Part shown: piece after piece, positions 1 to 10,197 of the stretch
Layout of the letters: each line of letters starts with the position of its first letter
How positions within the stretch are numbered: position 1 is the stretch's first letter
Source of the DNA: Paramecium sonneborni
Taxonomy: Eukaryota; Ciliophora; Oligohymenophorea; Peniculida; Parameciidae
DNA length: 22,225 nt
NCBI GenBank assembly: GCA_905182985.1
Contig: CAJJDN010000241.1
Span: 1 to 22,225 of the forward strand
Direction of reading: 5' to 3'
Position numbers and translations under genes: made by a program
Notes under the pieces: generated by a model
Database searches by the model: none
The model's input: the letters and a program-made list of their open reading frames with translations, nothing else
Told to the model about the DNA's origin: nothing

Positions 1-449
1 AATTTGAAGTATAATCATTGTATGCCCCAGGAAACTAATAGTCTTTTTTTTTTTAAATTTCACAATTATATTTAATAATTTAAATTTCAATTAAAAAATG
101 CTAGATCTATATTACCTCCTTTAAATACAAATATTATTTTTTTAATTAAAAATTATTTTAAGAAGTACTTTTTATTTTCATTATTTTAACAAAAATAATA
201 ATATTATTCTTGAAAAATAAAAACAAAGAAAAAATGTAAAAAAATACAATTATAAGATGTATTTTGTATTTTTCAAAGAATAATTGTTTCATCTGTAAGT
301 CATTTCTAAAGTTTAATTTTACATACTTTTCCTTTTATCTAATATATTAATTTTTAGTCGAACGAAATTTATTTTATTTCAGATTGAGTACTTAATCTAG
401 GAGTTTATGATTTTAATAATTAATTAAAAAGATTTAAGATTTTGGAAAA
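1..449. other. AT-rich spacer, no gene seen
   Basis: This stretch is dominated by A and T runs and has no reading frame with recognisable content under the ciliate code. An ATG at 407 opens a frame of about 47 codons that overlaps the start of the gene at 450 in another frame. It could be an alternative 5' exon only if a non-canonical 25-nt intron is invoked, so I leave it out. Confidence 0.5.
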
Positions 450-802
450 ATGAACAATTCAAACAAAAATATGACAATAGAGTTTAACATAGTTGCAAAC
501 ATGAAGATGTACTTCCAAAAGAATATAGGATAAATAATAAAAGTTAATGATGAGGATAGCCTTCTTGGAATAATTTCAAAATCAGACCATGTTTTATTAC
601 CTGATTTAAAATCAATGATATTCAATTTTGTTGATTTAGAGAATGATGATCATAATGAGCTAAGTCTTAATCAATCTATGTATACACTTTCATCCACAGC
701 TACTTCAAGTATTAAATATACAAAATTTTAGATAATATATTCAAAGAATAAAATTTGATAAATGAATCCTCTTCTTTAGATTCAGAGTTCGAAGAATTTT
801 GA
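450..802 (+). CDS. Small two-exon protein of unknown function (109 aa)
   Basis: Using the ciliate code (TAA/TAG = Gln, TGA = stop), exon 1 runs 450-708 and exon 2 runs 732-802, ending in TGA at 800-802. The intron at 709-731 is 23 nt, begins GTA and ends TAG, the typical form of Paramecium introns. Without splicing, the frame hits TGA soon after the junction. With splicing it continues into an acidic, serine-rich tail ending LDSEFEEF, and the total is exactly 110 codons. The middle part contains the stretch LLGIISKSDHVLLPDLKS and is rich in Asp, Asn and Ser. There is no signal peptide and no membrane segment. I do not recognise the family. The start at 450 is the first ATG of this frame; an ATG at 407 lies in a different frame. 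This is probably a real gene, but it could be a fragment of a larger one. Confidence 0.55.
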
Positions 803-1558
803 ACTTATTGTGGATGATGTATTTTTTCTATAATAATTATTATTTCATCTAAAATATTTATAAAATTATAATCTATTGAAATGGAAAAATAGAAAGGATA
901 GATAAAAATGCTGGTTTTAGCTTACTGTACTGATAAAATTGGATGTCTCAATGATCAATCATAGTAAAAGAAAAAGCATTAGACAATAATTTTGGAAATT
1001 TACAAAATGTTCACACAGTTTCGTAAATATTATCAAAGCATATCCATATTATCATTTAGAAACCAAACTATATTATCTTTGATGATTTTATATATATAAA
1101 TGTATATCATTAAGGGATTATTAATTTTATTATTTGAAGTAATCACTATTGCTATCTCTCTCTTAACTCTATCTTTTTAATTACTTAAGAGTTATTATTT
1201 CTTGATTTTGTTCAATTATTATTGTCTAATGTTTAATCAGTTATTAGCTGATTCCATTTCTAATTCCTAATCATTTATTTTTATAGAAATTTTATTTTTT
1301 TCTTTTCCTAATATTCTTGTTCTTCATTTTAACTCGTTAAATGAGATATTACTTCTTAAACTTTGATAATAGTAATTACGTTGAAAGATCAATTATAGGC
1401 ATGTTTCACTGAATTCATTACTATAATATCAAAAAAATGATTATCAATCGCTAAATATATTAAGCGAATACTTGATAATAAAATTAATTATTGGAGAACA
1501 AAGATAGATATCTTTTAGTTATTTTTTGGGAGACTAGCTAGTTACTAAAGTTGTTTCT
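803..1558. other. Spacer with weak ORFs on both strands
   Basis: A plus-strand frame from about 880 stays open for roughly 160 codons under the ciliate code, but its product is a low-complexity mix of Leu, Ile, Phe and Ser. With TGA as the only stop in very AT-rich DNA, such frames arise by chance. The minus strand at about 1130-1330 is purine-rich and encodes a short Gln/Lys-rich, coiled-coil-like stretch interrupted by TGA, possibly a relic. Neither is supported well enough to call. Confidence 0.35.
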
Positions 1559-3120
1559 ATGATAAAAATATAAATTATTTGTGATTATATTAGTTATAAA
1601 AAAAGGAGATTTTATCTCTACAAAATTTACAGAGAGTATATATATTATATTCAGAGTGGAAAATATGACAAGGATATCCTAAAGCATATTATTTGATATG
1701 CTTTTGATAAGTTGAAAAAGAATAAGGTTGAGAAAAAAATATGTAAAAACTTTGAATGTAAATTAAAGTTAGAGGAAATTTAGTTGAAACTTAATGAAAA
1801 TTTCAAATATTGTTTCTAATATTTCAGTTTAAAAATAGACTAGTTTATACAACAAATAGAATTAGAAAATTTTTGTAAAGATATTGAAAGTGCAGGCGGA
1901 TACATATTAATAAGGAAGAAGTGTGAGCATTAAGATGACTAATGCTTAAACAAAACACATTATTTAAGTATGCATTATGATTATAAAATGGATTATATTT
2001 ACTGCATTAATCAATTGATGAAATGGTATTTGTATTAATAATTAATGTGAAAAAAAAATGCCATCATGCTCCAATTAAGACTCAAATTATAAATAATTTG
2101 GTAATTGCTTTGGAAAGTAATATTTGTAATATTTGTTATTAATATTAAAAAAGTATTCCATATATCATCATGAAGACCTTGTGAATTGTTTAAATTCAAA
2201 AGTTGACCCTTATTTACAAATCATCACTAATATTAAAACTTCCATCTGCCTTTAGAAATTAAATCAAATTTTCATAATTGGGCTTAGCCTATTTATTTTA
2301 TAGTTTAAAATATCATGAAGAATCACAATTTTATTTGGCTAAAGATGAATTTTTTTGTATTTAAAAATGCTGTTGTAAAAATAATGTTTATATCTTCGTT
2401 CACATCATTTTTAATTGAAACAATGCATGCTTTGTCTTATTAGGCATAAACTGATTGCAGAATAGTGAGGGTTGAGACTAGAACACAGCTTAATTAAATT
2501 TTAGCGTGACTTGTTCAAATTCTTGATAATTAAAAACTTATTGTTATTATCGTAGTGATTTATGTTTGTAAAATTGATTTTAAACATATCCTTTTTTGGA
2601 TGCTTGCCTTGATGTATCTTTGGAAGTTATCTAAATATGATTGTGAAGATCCAAAAGGGCACTTCTAAATTGATATGCCAGTTACTTTAGACATAAATTA
2701 GACTGGTTATGATTATTTCAAAGGTAATTATTGAGATATCTCACTTACTTTGATGCCACTTTATTACGGACTGAATTGTTTGCATGCCTCCTTGCCAATA
2801 TAAAGGGCAGGAAATATTTTATCAATAATAAAGAAAATATAAATTTGATATTTATATAAGAATTACTTGAATATGAGATTTTTGAAGAAGAAATCCAAAA
2901 AAAAAGCAACTAGTCAATCAAACTCACTCAATACAAAAGATCAATTATCAAAAGCCTCTAGATTCTAGAATAATTATAAGATTTATATAGATTTAGAATC
3001 AAATAGAGAATGAGGCACCAATTCTGCTGGCTTTATAGAAATTTAAAACTACAATTTTTCAATCCATATGAAAAGAGTAATAGCATAATTAAGGTGATTC
3101 TCGAAGGCTTGGGTGTATGA
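1559..3120 (+). pseudogene. Decayed plus-strand coding remnants, family unknown
   Basis: An ATG at 1559 opens a frame to TGA at 2048-2050 that is broken once, by TGA at 1694-1696. The product is rich in Lys, Glu and Asp and carries several cysteines (for example KKCEHQDDQC near its end). In a shifted frame, about 2045-2305, the sequence continues with CEKKMPSCSNQD and a further 80 or so coherent residues. More short coherent pieces follow in changing frames: about 2350-2470 is Cys/His-rich, about 2510-2725 includes YDCEDPKGHFQIDMPV, and about 2855-3120 includes MRHQFCWLYRNLKLQFF. Together they suggest one long gene, on the plus strand throughout, broken by frameshifts and TGA codons. No domain can be named with confidence. 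The alternative is several unrelated relics, or partly chance frames. Confidence 0.35.
1681..1704. repeat. Small perfect inverted repeat
   Basis: AAAGCATA and TATGCTTT form an 8-bp perfect stem around an 8-nt loop. It lies inside the decayed coding remnant and overlaps its in-frame TGA, so it may be incidental. Confidence 0.4.
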
Positions 3121-3854
3121 TTAAATTCTTATAATAACGTACAAGCGTTATTTCTGTTTTCAAAAATAATAGAGGTACAATATGGTTTATGTAGCTCTCT
3201 TAAAATGATTAGTGCAATCAAATATTTTATAAAATACAAAAAACTATTTGGATTAACTTCTAATTCTATATAATGAATAATTTATTTAAATGATTACTTC
3301 ATGCAAAGTTTTATACATATTGGATCTAAGCTTGATTAAAATTTTTAATTAGTAATTATATTTATACTTGTAAATAAATTATTGAAATTTATAAAAATTA
3401 AAAAAAATAAAAATTTAGTTAGCTACAGGATTTAAACCTGTATATGGTAAGCCTATTAAATATTTATTCTGCCTTCCTCATTACTCAGATAGATTGGCCA
3501 TTTCTAATCAAAAATTCGCCTCTCAGAAAATTTTAAGAATTATTTGTACCATCTTAAAATTACTTTTAATATTAACTATTAATGATTTAAATTTTTAAAA
3601 TGATGTTTTTAAATTGATCAAAGTATACAATTTCCTTTAAAATCTTAATAATTCTCATTAAATTTTTAATTTAATACTATTTGAATTTAAATAAATGCAC
3701 TTTAAATTATTTCTGAGAAAATCATTTTTCTGCAATATTTTTTTAAAAGAAATTTATTAGATATTTTTTTTAAGAACTTTGGTATTTAAGCACATTGAAA
3801 ATACTGAAAAATTTTTAATTTAATTAACAAAATTTGGATACATCTTCTAAAACG
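3121..3854. other. AT-rich spacer upstream of the TPR gene
   Basis: Apart from the tRNA-like relic at 3418-3503, this spacer holds only A and T runs. The last 300 bases before the ATG at 3855 show no TGA-free frame leading into the TPR gene and no recognisable promoter motif. Confidence 0.5.
3418..3503 (-). pseudogene. tRNA-like relic
   Basis: Read on the minus strand, the 3' part resembles a tRNA T arm: a 5-bp stem ACAGG/CCTGT encloses the 7-nt loop TTTAAAT. It is followed by seven acceptor-like bases and, a few bases on, a T-rich run that could serve as a Pol III terminator. A TGGCC...GAGGAAGGC stretch near the 5' end recalls the D arm of long-variable-arm tRNAs. However, the 5' acceptor strand pairs poorly, the D region is too long, and no clean anticodon arm can be drawn. 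The B-box equivalent differs from the consensus at the CG pair (TA instead). It may be a dead tRNA gene or a chance hairpin. Confidence 0.28.
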
Positions 3855-6800
3855 ATGAAGAGCAATCTTGAAGAAGATAATAGACTAGCAGCAGTTTAAC
3901 ATTGTTCAAAAAGCTAAGTATAATTATAAATTGAAAATGTTAAGGAGTTAAAAAAAACTTTTAGAATCCAAGAGGCTTTAGAGGAAGTTAACAAAGCAAT
4001 AGATATTTTCCCTAAATTTGCCGAAGCATACACTTTGAGAGGTTTAATAAATATAATAATATTCTTAGGAGAACTATTTGAAAGATTAAAATTGTTTGAT
4101 CAAGGTTTGGAAGATCTAAACAAAAGCATATAATTAGATGATAATTCAGTCGAGAGTTTCTATTAAAGAGGTAAATTAAGAAATAAATTATAAGCTACAA
4201 TATTTTGGAGATTAAAGTTGTATGAAAAAGCTATGGAAGATTGCTAGAAGTGTATAGTAATAAATTCAAATTTTGCAAGGACTTATTGTAGAATTGGTAT
4301 AAGAAATATTTATAGAAGGGATTATTTTAAAGGAATAGAAAAGATATGAAGAGGCATTATTGTAATTTGAATTAGCTTTAAAAAAAGAAAATGATTGCTT
4401 TCATGCTTTCTATTATAGGGGTGAATTAGAATATAAATTTAAGGTGATTTATATAAAGAAATTGGAGAATAAGAAAAAGCCTTAAGCGATTATACTTAAG
4501 CAATCCTACTTGATGCTAAATAAAGAAAAGTCTACTTCAAAAGAGGTTAACTATTGAAATTAATATAGCCATTTTATACAAAAGAATTGGTGAAAAACAA
4601 AAATCCCTAAACGATTATTCTGAAGCAATCCTACTTGATCCTAAATATACGATGGCCTATAGCAACAGAGGTTTATATTTAAATTAATGTGAGGCGTATT
4701 ATATGATGAAATTGGTGAAAAGGAAAAGGCCTTAAGCGATTATAATCAAGCCATTCTACTTGATCCTAAATAAGCAAAAGTCTACTACAATAGAGGTGAA
4801 TTAATTCAATAAACTAATCTTAGGTACTTTATACAAAGGTATGGGTGAAAAAAACAAAGCTTTAAGCGATTATAACCAAGCAATCCTACTTGATCCTAAA
4901 TTTGCATAAGCCTACTATAATAGAGGTAAATTATTTAAATAAATATTAGGTAATCTATATAAAGGAATTGGTGAAAAAAACAAATCTTTATACGATTATA
5001 ATCAAACAATCCTAAATGATCCTAAATTTGCAAAAGCCTATTACAATAGAGGTAAATTATTTAAATTAATATTAGGCAATTTATACAATGAAATTGGTGA
5101 AAAAGGAAAAGCCTTAGACGATTATAATCAAGCAATTTTACTTGATCCTAAATATGCAATGGCCTTCAATAATAGAGGTGAATTAATTAAATTAATATAA
5201 GGTGCTTTATACAATGAAATTGGAGAAAAAGAAAAAGCCTTAGGTGATTATAATCAAGCTATTCTATTTGATCCTAAATATGCAAAAGCCTATTATAATA
5301 GAGGTTATTATTTAAATAAATATTAGGCAATTTATATAAAGGCATTGGTGAAAAAGATAAAGCTTTAAGTGATTATAATTAAGCAATTCTACTTGATCCT
5401 ATAGATCCAATTGCCTACAACAATAGAGGTTAACTATTTAATCTTATATTAATAGGCAATCAATACAAAGAAATTGGTGAATAAGACAAAGCCTTAGACG
5501 ATTATAATCAAGCAATTTTACTTGATTCTAAATATGCAAATGCCTTCTACAATAGAGGTAAATTATTTAAATAAATATTAGGCAATTTATACAATTAAAT
5601 TGGTGAAAAGGAAAAAGCCTTAAGTGATTATAATTATGTAATCCAACTTGATCCTTAATTTGCATTTGCCTATAATAATAGAGGTGAATTATTTAAACTA
5701 ATATTAGGCAATTTATACATAGGTATTGGCGAAAAAGAAAAAGCATAAAACGATTACTTATAAGGATTAGCTGCTTCTCCAAATCATCCATTATTATTAA
5801 GTAATCTTGGTGATTTGTATTACTCTCTTGGTCAGAATACTGAAGCTTTTGATTGCTTTTAAACACTTTAAACAACCTTATAAAATCTTACCTAACAATA
5901 AATATCCATATCATCTTTAAGCAAAGGAAATTTGAATTTTATTACAAAAAAGATTGAGCTCCTTAAAGAATTAGATTAAAAAATAACTGAAAGCAAATAA
6001 AAGCTTTATAAATTTCTGACTTAAACAGGATAATTAAAACAGGATTGTATTTAACAAGAATAAGAATTATAAAATATACAAAATTCTATACCTAAAATCT
6101 TATCCAATCCATTGAATCAATAAACCTAACCTGAAGTTTAATAATAGTAAAATGACTAACTCATTCAAGTTTTACAAAGAATCAATTCTCTTTAAATACA
6201 ATAAAATAAAATGGAGGAAGAATAGAATAAAATGTAGTAATAAATAGATATGTTAATTTCGTAAGATCGTAATTAAATAGAATTATAATTGAAAGATTTA
6301 GATAAATCAGAAAATAAACATTAAAAAACTTACTATATGTCTTTAGTTTGGAGGCTTTTAAATTATTTACAAGCTATGTCTCAAATCTCAACAGATTTAT
6401 ATAAAATAAATACAAATGTTATGATTGAAAGTAACTCAGAAAAGGTCTTAAACATAGTTTAAAAAATATTCAATGTGGGATCAGTTGTTTCTGGACCGAT
6501 ACCAGTTGTTGGAGATGTTTTTGGGATTATTAATGCGGCACTTGATTATGCAATTGAATCAAAAAATGAGAATAAATTTAACAGAAGATTAAAACTTCTG
6601 AATGAAATTATAATATAATTTGCAGTGAATCCAGCATAACTAGAAATTGAGGTTTAAATGGCAGCAATTAAATTAGGAAAACAGCAATTGCCTAATTTGA
6701 AAGTGAAAAAAAGAACAGCGTTTACTTAAAGAGTAGATGAATTAGTAGCTAAGGAAAGCAGCTCTTCAGAATTATTTAAAGATATATATTGGTCTTAAGG

Positions 6801-6972
6801 AATAGAAGATGCATTAATCATTTTAAATTATTTAGAAAAAAACTAAGAATAAATTTTAAAGCAATAAAAAAAGCTTAGAGAAATATTTGAAGATGCAATT
6901 ATATTATATTAATACATCCCTTAAGCTCCAAAAGTAGAAACAGTTTGTTCATCGACTTGTTAAATCATATGA
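3855..6972 (+). CDS. TPR-repeat protein with coiled coil, 15 exons (925 aa)
   Basis: Ciliate code; ATG at 3855, TGA at 6970-6972. Fourteen introns are removed: 4042-4068, 4171-4194, 4297-4318, 4421-4443, 4546-4568, 4671-4693, 4796-4823, 4926-4949, 5052-5075, 5178-5201, 5304-5326, 5429-5455, 5558-5581 and 5684-5707. The remaining 2778 nt are exactly 926 codons with no internal TGA. Residues 30-62 form a first TPR helix pair. From residue 63, fourteen units of exactly 34 residues follow, typified by GNLYNEIGEKEKALDDYNQA plus ILLDPKYAKAYYNR, with the canonical TPR Gly, Tyr, Ala and Pro positions. A last TPR lies at about 539-572. Residues 580-705 are a Gln-rich coiled coil. Residues 761-787 are hydrophobic (VGSVVSGPIPVVGDVFGIIN) and could form a membrane-active or buried helical hairpin. 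TPR proteins act as protein-binding scaffolds; the partner is unknown. The gene is intact and confidence in the structure is high. Confidence 0.93.
4042..5810 (+). repeat. Tandem exon-intron repeat array (about 126-bp unit)
   Basis: Fourteen consecutive units each consist of a 102-nt exon segment encoding one 34-residue TPR plus one intron of 22-28 nt. Every intron interrupts the codon following the Arg (or Ile) at the end of a repeat, after its first base, so the junction reads AGAG|GT in most units. Units 8 to 14 are closely similar, and introns 4926-4949 and 5558-5581 are identical over 24 nt. The pattern shows that exon and intron were amplified together. The 5' end of the array is more diverged. 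Confidence 0.92.
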
Positions 6973-7677
6973 TTCCGTTATTAATTATATAATATTATTT
7001 ATCGCATTTATTTTATCAAATTAAATTTTAAATGTTTAATAATCAAAAATTTTATGGTAAATTTTATTTCTAGCATTTTAATAAGTCAAAGTTAAATTGT
7101 AAGTGGAGATGATTATCTTGATGTTTTATATTTTTCTCGAAACCAAGTAAATCCTCTTCAAAAGTACTTTCTACTCTGCATTTTAAAGCATATCTTAGCT
7201 TTTAAAAATTAATAAGGTATTCATTCAATTTAAAAGATAGAATAATAACCAGAGCAAGAATTTTTACTTCCATCAGCCATGTTCTCATATTGCTTTTTAA
7301 TATATCTATAATTATGATTACAATAGTTTATTAATCTTAAATTCCTTTTTCTTTATATTTATTTAAGAATTAATATTTTAATCTGTTACTTTTATCACCT
7401 TTATATAGATGACATTTTCTTTATCCCTAACATCTTTCACACATGGCTTATGAGGTTTAAAAAACTTAAATTATCAATATAATAACATTCTATCCAAAAC
7501 CAACTTATTGGTAAAACTTACATTATCAATTTATTTTAAGATTCAGATTGGTGTTGAAAAACATATATAGGAAGAGTTTATATAAATGTATTTGCTTTGA
7601 TGTTATTTAGGAGAAAGCGCATAAGGTTTACAGAATATGATTTAATTAAAAAATTAATATTAAGATTCTTAATCAAA
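6973..7677. other. Spacer with possible minus-strand coding relics
   Basis: The TPR gene ends at 6972. On the minus strand at about 7440-7290 and 7210-7035 there are short coherent frames, one containing KLRYALKCRVESTFEEDLLG, separated by TGA codons and frame changes. They may be relics of a minus-strand gene, but no family is recognised and chance cannot be excluded. Confidence 0.3.
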
Positions 7678-8327
7678 ATGAGTTTTAATGAAAATTTAAA
7701 TTCTAATATGAATGATAAAAAATAATAAGATATTAATTTGTAATTATTTTCAATCATATAAAGGAATAGAATCTCAATAAAGTTTTTTGTTCTCTTTGCT
7801 TCAATGTGAAAAATAGAGTAACAGCTTTCACAATTTTCGACACTTTAGATGATATTATTTTGAAAAAGAGATATAATATCGAATAATGTAGATATAAATT
7901 TTTTTATCATTACAAAATTAGAATTCTCAAAAATTAAATAAAGTCAATTGCATTCTAAATGTTTTTTTAAGCTTAAAAATGCCAGTTATTTTTTAACTAG
8001 GGATACTTGCCGAATAAAAATTACAACAAACTATTTCCTTATCTATTACAGGAAAATTTATCCTTATCATAAAGCACTTAAAATTTAAATTAACTAAAAA
8101 ATTTTGATAGATATTCAATCTCCAGAATAGATCATATCTTATCATTATTTATGTAGTTAAAATCAATTATATTGAAGAGATTTATTCTCATTAAAAATTA
8201 GGAAGATCTAGAACCATTCAATTATAAGAAAATAAGTATAAATACTATTATATATATTTACAAAATAGTAATTCTTCTTTTTTTTTTTTGTAGTTATTAA
8301 TATTGTGGAAATGTTATTTGTAAATGA
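7678..8327 (+). CDS. Possible two-exon ORF, unknown (204 aa)
   Basis: An ATG at 7678 opens a frame that, after removal of a possible 35-nt intron (7782-7816, GTT...TAG), continues to TGA at 8325-8327. The total is exactly 205 codons. The first exon encodes an Asn/Gln-rich start (MSFNENLNSNMNDKKQQ). The rest is rich in Lys, Asn, Phe, Tyr and Gln and ends in a hydrophobic stretch partly encoded by a T run at 8277-8290. No motif is recognised. The intron is longer and less canonical than others in the window, and residue composition is close to what random AT-rich DNA would give. It is therefore listed as tentative only. Confidence 0.22.
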
Positions 8328-8346
8328 TATTTGAACAAAAGAAAAG

Positions 8347-8664
8347 ATGGCGAACAAATACCTGATAATTAAAACCAATGACATCACAAAGCCGGAGATG
8401 TTAATAAGAGAACTAAGCTTATATCCGTTAAGGCACTTAATGGCTATACCAGCGTATGATAATCTATGTATATATATAATGACTGGACAAATCTTCACAA
8501 CTTTCTAAAGAATGTACATAACCTTTACAAGGCACCAATCAATTAGAGATAGAGGAGCAAATAAGAGACAGTTAGAGTGTTAACATTATATAAATGCCTG
8601 GATAGTAACAACAAAGAAACTCAAGAATAAATACAAAAATTGGGATGGAAAATTATTAGATTGA
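8347..8664 (+). CDS. ORF in a less AT-rich island (105 aa), unknown
   Basis: ATG at 8347 to TGA at 8662-8664 gives 105 residues under the ciliate code with no intron needed. This 320-base stretch has visibly more G and C than its surroundings, including codons such as GCG, CCG and CTG that are rare elsewhere here. The product starts MANKYLIIKTNDITKPEM and has a basic C-terminal half (RDRGANKRQLE, TTKKLKNKYKNWDG). I recognise no family. A minus-strand frame overlaps the first part (8208-8498) but encodes a hydrophobic product without recognisable features. The base composition suggests either a different origin, for instance a mobile-element remnant, or stronger coding constraint. Confidence 0.33.
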
Positions 8665-9621
8665 GTTATTCATAAAACATTAAAACATTAAATGATATTT
8701 TTCTTATATATATTTATTTGTGATGAAATCAATAAAATTGATTAAAGCTTGATGATAAATTTTTAGGGGAATGTTTTCTCTTCTATCAATCTATTCTCTT
8801 AAGAGTTTTCAAAATTATTTATAGATTTTCATTGACTTGGTTTAATTTTATAGTTTGAGGAAGTTTCTGTTTTAATTTTAATCAACATTTTTTTACTTTC
8901 TAATAATAATATTTTACTAATTTTATTTCAAAAAATAAGTTTAAAATATCATATAATTCAATATGAAGTAAATATTATAAAAAATTTATGAAACAATATT
9001 TTGGCATAATTCTTTTCTATTATTAAATTCAATAAATTAAAAGAACTAAATAAAAAGTTATTCTCCAAAATATAGTATTAAAGAAAACTTAATTTCAAAC
9101 ACAGATTTTAATTAATTAATACAATTAAAATTCAAAAATAAGAAATTTGGAAGAAGTCGCAAATGGTAAATTTAAACATTCAAGACTAAAATTATTTTCC
9201 AAATTAAATTTTTAATAATAAATTTAATAATCAATACATTAAGTTTAAAGTAATTAGAAATTAAAAATTTATAGTTCAAATAATAAATTAATTTTAACGG
9301 TGAAGCTGAATTAAAATTTCATCATTAGTCCAGATGAAGCCAACATTTTTCACAATTATTCTTTAATTAAGGGGTAAAGCATATAATTTTCTTTTTTCAT
9401 GAAATCAACTTTTTTAAATTCTGAGAATTATTATTTTATAACTTTTTTATTATATTTTATCTTCGAAATTAATATTATGCATTAAACCCTTTGATATAGT
9501 TCAGTATATATGTGAAAATAATGATAATTTTTTTTAATTATTTAATGTAAACTACGTGATTATATAATATTAATATAATTTGATTTACAGTAGAACAGTT
9601 AAGATAAAAACACATATAAAA
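8665..9621. other. AT-rich spacer, nothing seen
   Basis: Long A/T runs on both strands; no frame with recognisable content, no RNA-like structure and no clear repeat. Confidence 0.55.
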
Positions 9622-10013
9622 ATGGATAAAGTAAAAAGAGCTTTAATAATTTTAAATTTCAGGAAATAATTTATTAGAAATTATTTAAATTGCCTCAAAA
9701 ATGGATTAAAGTTTGGAATATTAAAGGCGATCAATTAGTTTATTATAATATTAGGACACTTTGTCAACAATTTTATCCATAAAAAAAATAAAGGGGTTCT
9801 GCACATGAATTGATGTGTTATAATTAAAATATATAGTTGTTGTTATTTTTAAATCTATTTTTAATTGTGATATAATTTTTAAAGAAATATGAAAATATGA
9901 AAGCTTCACTAGTTTTAGAAATCAAAATACAAAACCTAACATATTTTCATGCTACTACATCTGATGTACAGTTAAAGAAGTATCATAAATCTTATAAAAT
10001 GGATCTATTTTGA
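9622..10013 (+). CDS. WW-domain ORF, two exons (119 aa), perhaps truncated
   Basis: ATG at 9622, then a 32-nt intron at 9631-9662 (GTA...CAG), then exon 2 to TGA at 10011-10013, 120 codons in all. Residues 13-42 match the WW fold: LPQKW at the start (first Trp, W17), a short loop with Gly (G25), the YYN strand (Y30, Y31, N32), and a Thr (T35) followed four residues later by Phe (F40) where most family members have the second Trp, then a Pro (P42). WW domains bind proline-rich peptides; loss of the second Trp can weaken this. After residue 45 the sequence (QRGSAHELMCYNQNIQ and onward) has no recognised feature, so the gene may be truncated or continue through an unrecognised intron. A separate frame at 9964-10197 encodes 77 plausible residues (MYSQRSIINLIKWIYFDL) and might be a further piece. 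Confidence 0.5.
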
Positions 10014-10197
10014 CTTATCAAATATCAAGGTAGACTTTAATAGCTATGATTTTTGTGATTACAAAAGTTTATTTATTGAGCAATACAAAACCATAAGTAA
10101 ATTAGAATACATTAATTTTAATCACTATTATTGTATAAGAATCTCGACTAATAAATTTATGAACTTCTAGCATCAATTTCTAAAATTTTTTTACTGA

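Noticed and set aside
434..625. Minus-strand ORF of 63 codons
   Set aside because: It is antisense to the two-exon gene at 450-802 and encodes a low-complexity hydrophobic product.
880..1369. Plus-strand ciliate-code frame of about 160 codons
   Set aside because: With TGA as the only stop in such AT-rich DNA, frames of this length are not rare, and the product is a run of Leu/Ile/Phe/Ser without features.
2620..2725. Weak resemblance of MPVTLDINQTGYDYF to a motif of single-subunit RNA polymerases
   Set aside because: Only the D-x4-G spacing fits; the conserved Gln and neighbouring motifs are missing and the frame is broken soon after.
4297..4315. 19-nt version of TPR intron 3 ending at TAG
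   Set aside because: Both 19 and 22 nt keep the frame, but the 22-nt choice gives the exact 34-residue repeat and a length within the known intron range.
5693..5875. Minus-strand ORF of 60 codons
   Set aside because: It is antisense to the end of the TPR region and has no independent support.
8208..8498. Minus-strand ORF of 96 codons, hydrophobic with a Lys run
   Set aside because: The product is Ile/Leu/Phe-rich, its Lys run comes from a poly-T tract on the plus strand, and the plus-strand frame at 8347 is more protein-like.
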